From positions 1 to 64,000 of the forward strand of contig MWSW01000013.1 of NCBI GenBank assembly GCA_002050165.1: 64,000 nucleotides of DNA, written 5' to 3'. Position 1 is the first letter of the stretch, and each line of letters starts with the position of its first letter. A program made the translations under genes and the position numbers. Below, one piece after another: positions 29,242-35,730 of the stretch. This DNA is from Candidatus Tepidiaquacellales bacterium OLB4/UTCHB1. Lineage in GTDB: Bacteria > Bacteroidota > Ignavibacteria > Tepidaquicellales > Tepidaquicellaceae. The notes under the pieces are model-generated. The model worked only from the letters and a program-made list of their open reading frames with translations, did not search any database and was not told where the DNA came from.

Positions 29242-30054
29242 TTATTTATGTTTCCAATCCGCCTTTCGTTTTTCGATAAATGCATTCATTCCTTCGAACT
29301 TATCTTCAGTTGCAAAAAGCATATAGAAATTTTTTCGTTCCAATTCGAGACCCGTTTCAATTGTAGTATCCATCGAATTCAATATACTTTCTTTCGCAAG
29401 CTGAACCGCAATTGCTGGCTTAGAGGCTATATCCTTTGCAAGTGCAATTGCTTCTTCGAGGTAAATTTCATTGTGTACAACTTTAGTGAGAAGTCCGGCT
29501 TCATACATCTCTTGCGCGGAAACCATTCTTCCGGTAAGGATAATTTCCATAGCACGCGCTTTTCCAATTGCTTTGGTAAGTCGTTGTGTTCCGCCGGCAC
29601 CGGGCATTACAGCAAGGTTAATTTCCGGTTGCCCAAACGTTGCTGATTCAGCGGCTATGATCATATCACAGGTCATGGTTAATTCGCATCCACCCCCTAA
29701 TGCATACCCGCTTACTGCTGCAATTATGGGTTTCTTTATTTTCCTGATTCTATCCCATCTGGCAAACTGATCTTTCAAAAGCATCCCGATTGTCGTTTCT
29801 TCCGCCATCTCCTTTATATCTGCTCCGGCTGCAAATGCTTTATCGTTTCCCGTGATTACGATACAACCAATTTCCCTGTCATTGTCAAAATTTTCAAACG
29901 TTGTCACAACTTCTTCCATTGTGGGAACGTTAAGCGCATTCATGGCTTTAGGGCGGTTTAATCTTATCAATCCTACCGATAAGCCGTTCCCGTTCTCAAT
30001 TTCAGATACGAGGATATTTTTATATTCAATATTTAAATATTTTCTATCGCTCAT
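29242..30054 (-). CDS. Enoyl-CoA hydratase (crotonase family)
   Basis: Hydrates 2-trans-enoyl-CoA to 3-hydroxyacyl-CoA. The oxyanion-hole motifs are FAAGADIKEM near 75 and GYALGGGCEL near 116. Both catalytic glutamates are present: E124 in GGCEL and E144 in GQPEINLAVMPGAGG. This pair separates true hydratases from isomerases of the fold. Length, 270, is normal. It follows a 9-bp-spaced inverted repeat at 30085 that may be its operator. It could act in beta-oxidation with the dehydrogenase at 12332. Confidence 0.92.
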   Translation of the reverse strand: MSDRKYLNIEYKNILVSEIENGNGLSVGLIRLNRPKAMNALNVPTMEEVVTTFENFDNDREIGCIVITGNDKAFAAGADIKEMAEETTIGMLLKDQFARWDRIRKIKKPIIAAVSGYALGGGCELTMTCDMIIAAESATFGQPEINLAVMPGAGGTQRLTKAIGKARAMEIILTGRMVSAQEMYEAGLLTKVVHNEIYLEEAIALAKDIASKPAIAVQLAKESILNSMDTTIETGLELERKNFYMLFATEDKFEGMNAFIEKRKADWKHK

Positions 30055-30084
30055 TTTAATTTTTATTGAATTATCAAATTATGA

Positions 30085-30107
30085 ACATTGTCTTTTAATA
30101 ACAATGT
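30085..30107. promoter_or_regulatory. Inverted repeat upstream of the enoyl-CoA hydratase
   Basis: ACATTGT and ACAATGT, a perfect 7-bp inverted repeat with 9-bp spacing, extended by TGA/TCA with one bulged base. It ends 31 bp before the hydratase ATG and sits in the divergent gap with the lipoprotein gene at 30147. Operator role is inferred from position and symmetry. Confidence 0.4.
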
Positions 30108-30146
30108 CAATTAATTATGTTGTGCGTGAGGTATTGATTCATTGCG

Positions 30147-30599
30147 TTGAGTTTAACGAAATTCAAAAAACATATTCTAATCGTATTTCTCCTGACATTC
30201 TCGGTTTCTCTGAGCTGTAACAATTCTTCCGAAACATCACACAAGGATAAACTGATTTTCCTTTACCGTTTAAATACAAATGTTTCAATTTTAAGGGAGG
30301 AAACTTTTACTATTCAAAATCAATTTCAGGCGTAAGTTCATCGTAAAAAACTCCAAAAATACCTGAAAGAAATTCATCTGCATAACACGGTAACAAATTG
30401 GTCAATATCAGACTCTCTCAGGAAAGAGTATGAAGAGATTTTTCGTATGAATATAACAGATGTTGATACATTATTAACACTCGATGACGGGGACTTCAGC
30501 TCTATGCATGTAAAAGAGAGAATGAAAATCAGAATTGACAACATCATCAGAAAATTATATAAAATAGCCTCCAAGATTGACGTTGAACAGGCCGAGTGA
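30147..30599 (+). pseudogene. Small lipoprotein gene interrupted by one in-frame stop
   Basis: A TTG start at 30147 begins a clear export signal (HILIVFLLTFSVSLSC) with a lipobox-like cysteine at 24. After 62 residues the frame meets TAA at 30333-30335. Past that stop the same frame stays open for 87 further codons to TGA at 30597. Those codons read as plausible soluble helical protein (KYLKEIHLHNTV, SLRKEYEEIF, RMKIRIDNIIRKLYKI). No frameshift is needed. The simplest reading is a 150-residue lipoprotein gene with a nonsense mutation or a base-call error. Readthrough, or restart at the ATG at 30447, cannot be excluded. Function unknown. Confidence 0.65.
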
Positions 30600-30673
30600 A
30601 CACAGCGGAGTTTTAAAATCATTATCTCTTTGGAGCAAACTCAATTTTCTAAACTGAGATGGGCGCAGGGCAA

Positions 30674-31108
30674 TTATCTGACCAGAGAAAGATTGCTTTT
30701 AACAATTTCTTCGCTCAGGTCAGAAATTGTTTTTGTGCTAAATAACTGAAGCAATTCATCTCGGCAGGTTTTGAATGAATCGTGGATGGGGCAAGGTTGC
30801 GTATCTGAACATTTTGAAAGCCCGAGACCACAGGAGCTGAAAACTGAAACATCTCCCATTGCTTCAATAATTTTAATGAGTGGCTTTTTTCTGTTGTCAT
30901 CTGAGAGATAAAATCCGCCACCCGGTCCCTTAGCGGATGAAATGATATTTTGCCGTGCTAACTGCTGAAGAATTTTCCCTGTAAAAGCGTGCGGTAATTT
31001 TAATGAATCAGAAATTTCCCTTCCACCTTTGAGCTTGCAACCATCCTTGCATTCAACCGAAAGGAAAAGTACCGCTCTTATTGCATATTTGCACTTCCGG
31101 GAAAGCAT
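30674..31108 (-). CDS. Rrf2-family Fe-S transcriptional regulator (IscR/NsrR-like)
   Basis: A 144-residue winged-helix protein with the Rrf2 start SRKCKYAIRAVLFLS, the recognition region LPHAFTGKILQQLARQNIISS and the wing GPGGGFYL. Three cysteines, C93, C100 and C106 in a C-x6-C-x5-C arrangement, match the cluster-ligand spacing of IscR and NsrR. It would therefore sense Fe-S status or nitric oxide through a 2Fe-2S or 4Fe-4S cluster. It is the last gene of the island that begins with the RIC gene at 34999, so it probably regulates that operon and itself through the operators at 35049 and 35667; this link is inferred. Confidence 0.9.
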   Translation of the reverse strand: MLSRKCKYAIRAVLFLSVECKDGCKLKGGREISDSLKLPHAFTGKILQQLARQNIISSAKGPGGGFYLSDDNRKKPLIKIIEAMGDVSVFSSCGLGLSKCSDTQPCPIHDSFKTCRDELLQLFSTKTISDLSEEIVKSNLSLVR

Positions 31109-31113
31109 TCCGT

Positions 31114-31434
31114 TTACCTTCGGTATAATGCATTTCTTCCGTCTTCTGTCATCATTTCAAATGACCACGGCGGGTTCCAGACGAGTTTAATATCAATTTC
31201 GTATCCTGGCAGAACTGAATCGGTCATCTGTCTCGTATCTTCGGTTATCATATCTCCGAGCGGACAACCGGGAGATGTCAAAGTTAGATCGATGTTTACC
31301 GTTTTCTTTTCTTCGTCTATAGTAAGATCATAAACTAAACCAAGATCGACGATGTTTACCATTAGTTCGGGATCAATAACATCTTTCAGGGCTTTAAGTA
31401 ATTCTTCTTCTTTAGGAGTTAATATTTTATTCAT
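31114..31434 (-). CDS. MIP18-family Fe-S assembly protein (SufT/PaaD-like)
   Basis: A 106-residue DUF59 protein. Conserved features are DPELMVNIVDLGLVYDL near 17-33 and TSPGCPLGDMI with the conserved cysteine. The C-terminus WNPPWSFEMMTEDGRNAL is typical of the PaaD-like bacterial branch. The family helps deliver or mature Fe-S clusters. Its start overlaps the upstream membrane protein by 8 bp and the Rrf2 gene follows after 5 bp, so all three are coupled. The context suggests cluster repair under nitrosative or oxidative stress. Confidence 0.9.
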   Translation of the reverse strand: MNKILTPKEEELLKALKDVIDPELMVNIVDLGLVYDLTIDEEKKTVNIDLTLTSPGCPLGDMITEDTRQMTDSVLPGYEIDIKLVWNPPWSFEMMTEDGRNALYRR

Positions 31435-32710
31435 GAAGTGTTATCGGTTTGTGAAGAATAATCTTCATTAAGTTAAAAAAATAAATTGAAACTGATATCA
31501 GCAGTAATATACCGCTTATGGTAACTATAATTTTATTTAATAAAATAATTCCCACAATCAGTGTAGCGAAACCCGGGATAAATGTCCAGAGTTGAAAATC
31601 AGCAAGTTTCTCCGAATAGAGATCTTTAGGAAAGGGGAGTTTACCTTTCCCTACCTTGCCTCGGTATACCTTAAGCCAGATTATAAAGGGTAAAGTTTTA
31701 TATGTCTGTCCCATAATAAGTGAAGTTATAAATCCAATAAATATTGTGCTTCCATACGCTACAGCGAGCGGAATTGTTAACTTTCCTGTATCCCATAACT
31801 CCGATACAAATACCAGTGATAGTAATACCGGAATAAGTAACATTAAAAATGCAATCATTGATTGCTTCATACCGAGATCAAGATTTCTTTTAACCCTTTT
31901 TTTATAGGCTTCATATACAAATGAAAGAAAGAATGAGATTCCAGCAACTACAAGTATGACGCCAAATAAAACACCGGGTGTATATTCAAGGAAAAGTGAA
32001 ATTATGAACGACAACAATCCAATATTAATCAGGTAATATGAAATTCTCAGTTTATTTTCATTGAGGTGATGCGATACGATAAACATGGGAATGAGCTTAC
32101 TAGAGACACCGATTATCAATTGCATAAACCATCCGACTATACCTGCATGAGCGTGGAGTTTCAACAATTCAAGATGTGAAACTTCAAGAAATGGAGAAGA
32201 TAAATTTATTGCGAGCGTCATACCCGCGGAAACCGTGAAAACCAGCCAGACGACTGAAGTAAGGATAAATTTCCGCTCGATTGTTTTTTTTGCTGAATTA
32301 CGCGCAGTAGCGAAAATATTAACTGCAAACAGAGAAACTGCAATTACTGCAAATGTTGCTCCGGCGTGCATCATTCCGCTAAATTGAAATTTCCAGAATG
32401 AAACACTTATCAGGATACATCCAATTGCAAGTGAGACAAATGAAGTAACAGACAATTTTTCACTGAAAAGTTTTATTTCGAGTATTACAGGTACGAGTTG
32501 ATATAAGGCGCCGAAGATAATCATCGTAATCCATCCGAGTGCCAGCAAATGAGTAATAGATAGAAGTCGTGGATTAAAGTAGTGTTGAACGAATGCTCCT
32601 GGAAAAGAGATAATTAAAATTGTTACACAAAGCCAGACTACAGCCCCGAAAATAAAATGTGGAACGACAACTCCCGGTGAAGGAGCGTTTTGGCTTGCTA
32701 ACTGCTGCAT
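31427..32710 (-). CDS. Ten-TM heme-copper-oxidase-like (NnrS/CcoN-type) membrane protein
   Basis: A 427-residue protein with about ten to twelve helices. Several histidines lie in or beside helices: H18, H54 in SITHLLALGW, H115, and H186/H188 in LKLHAHAGIVGWF, plus H214/H215 at a helix end. This pattern resembles heme-binding helices of subunit I-like and NnrS-like proteins, but the HPEVY copper/tyrosine motif of true terminal oxidases is absent. It lies between the DUF1858/DUF2249 gene (touching) and the MIP18 gene (8-bp overlap). I infer a heme protein of nitric oxide handling rather than an oxidase. Exact family needs a profile search. Confidence 0.65.
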   Translation of the reverse strand: MQQLASQNAPSPGVVVPHFIFGAVVWLCVTILIISFPGAFVQHYFNPRLLSITHLLALGWITMIIFGALYQLVPVILEIKLFSEKLSVTSFVSLAIGCILISVSFWKFQFSGMMHAGATFAVIAVSLFAVNIFATARNSAKKTIERKFILTSVVWLVFTVSAGMTLAINLSSPFLEVSHLELLKLHAHAGIVGWFMQLIIGVSSKLIPMFIVSHHLNENKLRISYYLINIGLLSFIISLFLEYTPGVLFGVILVVAGISFFLSFVYEAYKKRVKRNLDLGMKQSMIAFLMLLIPVLLSLVFVSELWDTGKLTIPLAVAYGSTIFIGFITSLIMGQTYKTLPFIIWLKVYRGKVGKGKLPFPKDLYSEKLADFQLWTFIPGFATLIVGIILLNKIIVTISGILLLISVSIYFFNLMKIILHKPITLHE

Positions 32711-33532
32711 TTACCTGTGGATTAACATTTTTACATTACCTTCGTCTATTTCCGCCGCAATGGATTTAAATCCTCTATCTTTTAATTCAGGCAATAAATA
32801 TTGTGGGATTTTCTTGTGGTGCACGTATAATGCGTAATCATCGGGAAGTTCTTCCAACTCACCAAGAATGGTAACCATTGGTAAAGGCATCTCTAAATTT
32901 CTGACATCAACTTCCCGAACTTTCTGAGCGAATTTATCCCGTGCGGAATCTAGCTCATTAATTGTAACTTTTTGAAGTTCAAAATTGCTGTCGTTGCCTT
33001 TTTCTGTTTCGGTTGAGTCGCCGGTTTTCAGGAAATAAGTTCTAACCACATCCCCTTCTGTAACAACCATACTTTCGTATCCCTTTTTCTCGAGGATTTT
33101 TATAAGCGGTGTCGGTTCAAAAGTATTTATTACTTCAAGAGCGTATCCTTCAGGGACAGTTTTCAATTCCTTCATTATATCCGTAAAGGGATCAGCGCCG
33201 CCGCTGAGGATTGGTCTTACATCAAGTTTTTTAATTTTTCCCCCATTTCTTGCTTCGGAAATTCTTTTACTATCTTGTACGACTGATTCAGTATTATCCG
33301 AAGAAATGTGCTCCGTTTCAAAACCAATTTTTGAGAGCGCGGAAAAAAGGTCATTCACCTTGCATTTTCCAATTCTTGCTGCATCTTCAATTGTAACCCT
33401 TGGTGCGAGAACTTTTCTTAGAATGGGGTTTCTAAGTTTCTCAAAATGTGAATTTACTGATATGATTGCCTCTATCGCATTCTTATCATGTTTAATAATT
33501 TCCGAAATTTTCGTTCTTCGTGTAACTTTCAT
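32711..33532 (-). CDS. DUF1858 plus two DUF2249 domains protein
   Basis: Three domains are visible. Residues about 1-70 form a DUF1858 domain (TKISEIIKHDKNAIEAI, then CKVNDLFSALSKIGFE). Two DUF2249 domains follow: LDVRPILSGGADPFTDIM to about 175, and VDVRNLEMPLPMVTILGEL to the C-terminus. DUF2249 proteins are found with hemerythrin-like and nitric oxide proteins. The frame extends to a GTG at 33547, but ATG at 33532 is preceded by GGAG at good spacing, one of the few Shine-Dalgarno-like sites here. It is part of the leftward nitrosative-stress operon. Confidence 0.85.
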   Translation of the reverse strand: MKVTRRTKISEIIKHDKNAIEAIISVNSHFEKLRNPILRKVLAPRVTIEDAARIGKCKVNDLFSALSKIGFETEHISSDNTESVVQDSKRISEARNGGKIKKLDVRPILSGGADPFTDIMKELKTVPEGYALEVINTFEPTPLIKILEKKGYESMVVTEGDVVRTYFLKTGDSTETEKGNDSNFELQKVTINELDSARDKFAQKVREVDVRNLEMPLPMVTILGELEELPDDYALYVHHKKIPQYLLPELKDRGFKSIAAEIDEGNVKMLIHR

Positions 33533-33570
33533 AATAAATTTCTCCACATGTTAATATATGATTATATACC

Positions 33571-34053
33571 TTAAAAAACTCTTAAACCTCTCGAGAAGGC
33601 AACACCGAGGAATGCTATTGCCAAGGCTAGTAACAAATTTATCCTCCCTGACCACTTTGCAAATTGTTTCAGACGTTTCTTTTCAGATTCTTTCATTTGC
33701 ATGATAGCCCGCTCGCCTACATAAAAATCATGTATCCCGGCAATCAAAAGCATTACGACAAACAGTACAATTTTTATACCCAGTACTCTCCCGAAAGAGT
33801 TACCTGCGAGAAATTCCAACGAAAAAGGTATCCCTTTCGCATACATATTGAGCAAGCCCGTGACCAGCAATCCTCCGAGCGACATCCAGCCAAAAAAACG
33901 GAATGTTAAACCTGTTTTATATAAAAGTTCAACTCTTGTTGGGTTGTTCTTAATTGAGGGTAATAGTACAAGCGGCAGGAAAAGCATACCACCTATCCAA
34001 AATGCCGCAAGTACTATATGGAGATAAACTGATAATACATAGTACACTCCCAT
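33571..34053 (-). CDS. CopD-like four-TM membrane protein
   Basis: A 160-residue integral membrane protein with four predicted helices (about 5-28, 50-68, 85-110 and 135-155). The start YLHIVLAAFWIGGMLFLPLVL matches the CopD/DUF-type helix with an N-terminal histidine that can bind heme or copper. It starts one base after the RIC stop on the same strand, so it belongs to the operon. Role not known: possible heme, copper or NO-linked electron transfer in the membrane. Confidence 0.75.
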   Translation of the reverse strand: MGVYYVLSVYLHIVLAAFWIGGMLFLPLVLLPSIKNNPTRVELLYKTGLTFRFFGWMSLGGLLVTGLLNMYAKGIPFSLEFLAGNSFGRVLGIKIVLFVVMLLIAGIHDFYVGERAIMQMKESEKKRLKQFAKWSGRINLLLALAIAFLGVAFSRGLRVF

Positions 34054-34054
34054 A

Positions 34055-34999
34055 TCAACCCTGTGATTCTTTTTCCAACTTTATTGATTTTGGAAAAAGA
34101 ATATTGTTTTCGAGATGGATGTGCTGATGCAGATCTTTCTCGAACTCTTCGAGCTTGTTGTATAAATAAGTGTATGATGCACAAGCGTCTTCCGGTGGAA
34201 CAAAGTTTCCGCTCAGTTCGCGGATTTTCTTCATGTTATCGCCCGTTGAGGTGTGTTCAGCTTCCATCATCCTGATTGGGTTTTCAATTGAACCGAACGC
34301 TGCGGGCGGTGGAGCTTGGTTATCGCGCTTTGCTGTAACCATCTCTTTTATGTATGGAAATAAAATTTGTTCTTCTTTTGGCATATGGCTCAGTAATTCA
34401 TTTTCGACGCCTTTAAATAAATTTGCAATTTCAACAACTTCCGGATGAGCGACACCGTGAACGCTTGCAACTTTTGCGCTGATTTCATTCAGTATCGGTA
34501 ATGTATCGTTAACATACCTGTGATGAGTGTTTACAATATAGTCAGCAAGAAAATCGAGTTCCCAATTATTGAAATCCTGTGACGCAGGTGCTTCCGTATT
34601 CTCCAGTTCCGACATTGCTGATTCAACTTCCATTGCGCTTATTCCCTGCTCCTGACACGCCTCTGCCAGAGTTTTATTTCCACCGCAGCAAAAATCCAGA
34701 CCGAACTTTCTGAAGACTTCTGCTTTCCTTATATCCGAAGCTGCAAGTTCACCAACTGTTGCCGGTCTCTCACCTTCCCCAAGTTTTGATAATTTAACTT
34801 CCCAAACTTCGGGACCTTCTTGTAGATATTCCCAGCTAAAGGTTTGTCCCCGCTCGCCCAGTAATTGATAATAAAGCGGCTTAGGATCGTGATCGTTATG
34901 TATTATAAATGCTTCACCGCCTGAAAGCGCGTCAAATTTATCGAAGATTGTAGGATGCTTTAACCTCGGTTCAATCTTCGTTACATCTAATGTTTCCAT
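34055..34999 (-). CDS. Iron-sulfur cluster repair di-iron protein (RIC/ScdA/YtfE) with N-terminal DUF2249
   Basis: Repairs Fe-S clusters damaged by nitric oxide or peroxide. Domains in order: DUF2249 at about 1-74, ScdA_N/DUF542 at about 80-130 with the CC pair in FGLDFCCGG, and a hemerythrin-like di-iron domain at about 145-305 with several His ligands (NTHHRYV, LLSHMPKEEQILFP, MEAEHTSTG, HQHIHLENNILFP). The DUF2249 fusion makes it about 90 residues longer than E. coli YtfE. It is the first gene of a six-gene leftward operon. Its promoter carries the 33-bp block shared with the gene at 35391. Confidence 0.93.
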   Translation of the reverse strand: METLDVTKIEPRLKHPTIFDKFDALSGGEAFIIHNDHDPKPLYYQLLGERGQTFSWEYLQEGPEVWEVKLSKLGEGERPATVGELAASDIRKAEVFRKFGLDFCCGGNKTLAEACQEQGISAMEVESAMSELENTEAPASQDFNNWELDFLADYIVNTHHRYVNDTLPILNEISAKVASVHGVAHPEVVEIANLFKGVENELLSHMPKEEQILFPYIKEMVTAKRDNQAPPPAAFGSIENPIRMMEAEHTSTGDNMKKIRELSGNFVPPEDACASYTYLYNKLEEFEKDLHQHIHLENNILFPKSIKLEKESQG

Positions 35000-35390
35000 A
35001 TTGTGTTTTAAGTTTAAGTTTCAGTACAAAGTTAAGATTTTTAAAAATAAAAGTCTATTTAGTCTTTTATTCTGGATATACGGTAATTGCTGAAGACCCG
35101 ATCAGTTCCGACTGAGAAAAATATTTACCCCTTCCCGGAATTTTATCTTATAGAAATTAATAGTGTATAATTCGCTTATACGAAACGATCAAAATTTATA
35201 AACATCCCGGAACTATTTAATATTGCAAATACAAAATTGAGATGTTGAAATTTATTGTGACTCAACATACACATTCTGCAATACTATCCACAGTGATGTG
35301 ACGTACGGGCTCGAAAAAGAAAACCGGAAAATTTGTATCGTATTATTACCTGTCGGGGTAGCGTATTGATACGGTTTTAAAGGAAAATCT
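35000..35390. other. Intergenic region between the RIC gene and the solo DUF2249 gene
   Basis: A 391-bp gap. Its first 70 bases hold the RIC promoter and operator (separate entry). The remainder, 35072-35390, has no gene, tRNA or clear terminator that I can find, and shows no visible trace of the DUF542 or hemerythrin part of RIC, so the solo gene is not followed by an obvious remnant. Confidence 0.6.
35027..35071 (-). promoter_or_regulatory. Promoter and operator of the RIC operon
   Basis: On the minus strand a near-palindrome AAAAGACTAAATAGACTTTT (35049-35068; 16 of 20 positions symmetric) lies 14 bp upstream of TAACTTTG (35027-35034), an exact TAnnTTTG -7 element followed by TAC. The operator covers the expected -33 position. 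The 33-bp block 35039-35071 is identical to 35657-35689 upstream of the solo DUF2249 gene. GACTA half-sites suit a dimeric Rrf2-type regulator; the binder is inferred. Confidence 0.7.
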
Positions 35391-35615
35391 TTATCCCAAT
35401 TTTGAAAGTTTGACTTCCCAGACATCCGGACCTTCCTTAAGATATTCCCAACTGAAGGTTTGTCCACGTTCACCCAGCAATTGGTAATAAAGCGGTTTCG
35501 GGTCGTGGTCATTGTGAATCACAAATGCTTCACCACCCGCGAGTGCATCAAATTTTTCAAAGATTGTAGAATGTTTTAAACGGGGTTCGATTTTTGTAAC
35601 GTCTAATGTTTCCAT
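35391..35615 (-). CDS. Stand-alone DUF2249 protein, paralogue of the RIC N-terminal domain
   Basis: A 74-residue protein that matches residues 1-74 of the RIC protein at 68 of 74 positions and stops exactly where the DUF2249 domain ends. Codon by codon, I count 34 synonymous and only 6 amino-acid-changing codon differences. That is strong purifying selection, so it is a maintained gene and not a decaying fragment. It has its own promoter with the shared operator. It may act as a free partner or competitor of the RIC domain. DUF2249 has no firmly known activity. Confidence 0.88.
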   Translation of the reverse strand: METLDVTKIEPRLKHSTIFEKFDALAGGEAFVIHNDHDPKPLYYQLLGERGQTFSWEYLKEGPDVWEVKLSKLG

Positions 35616-35644
35616 TTTATGATTTTAATTTTTAAAATTACGTA

Positions 35645-35689
35645 CAAAGATAGGGCTTTTAAAAATAAAAGTCTATTTAGTCTTTTATT
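35645..35689 (-). promoter_or_regulatory. Promoter and operator of the solo DUF2249 gene
   Basis: Second copy of the regulatory block: palindrome at 35667-35686, then 14 bp, then TATCTTTG (35645-35652) followed by TAC. Spacing to the -7 element is identical to the copy at 35027. The distance to the start codon is also nearly the same (51 against 49 bp). Confidence 0.7.
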
Positions 35690-35730
35690 TTAATCTTATC
35701 AGTATATTTCGGAAAATTAAAAAGTGTGAA

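Noticed and set aside
29248-29646. 132-residue frame antisense to the enoyl-CoA hydratase
   Set aside because: The hydratase frame carries all catalytic motifs; the opposite frame is rich in Phe, Ser and Cys with no domain.
30374-30622. 82-residue minus-strand frame across the broken lipoprotein gene
   Set aside because: Cys/Ser/Leu-rich shadow; the plus frame continues a lipoprotein and explains the open stretch better.
32711-33547. GTG start for the DUF1858/DUF2249 gene at 33547
   Set aside because: The ATG at 33532 has a GGAG ribosome-binding site at proper spacing and keeps the DUF1858 domain whole.
35252-35512. 86-residue minus-strand frame partly over the solo DUF2249 gene
   Set aside because: It is a second frame of the same bases; the DUF2249 frame is conserved at codon level and this one shows no protein-like features or paralogue.
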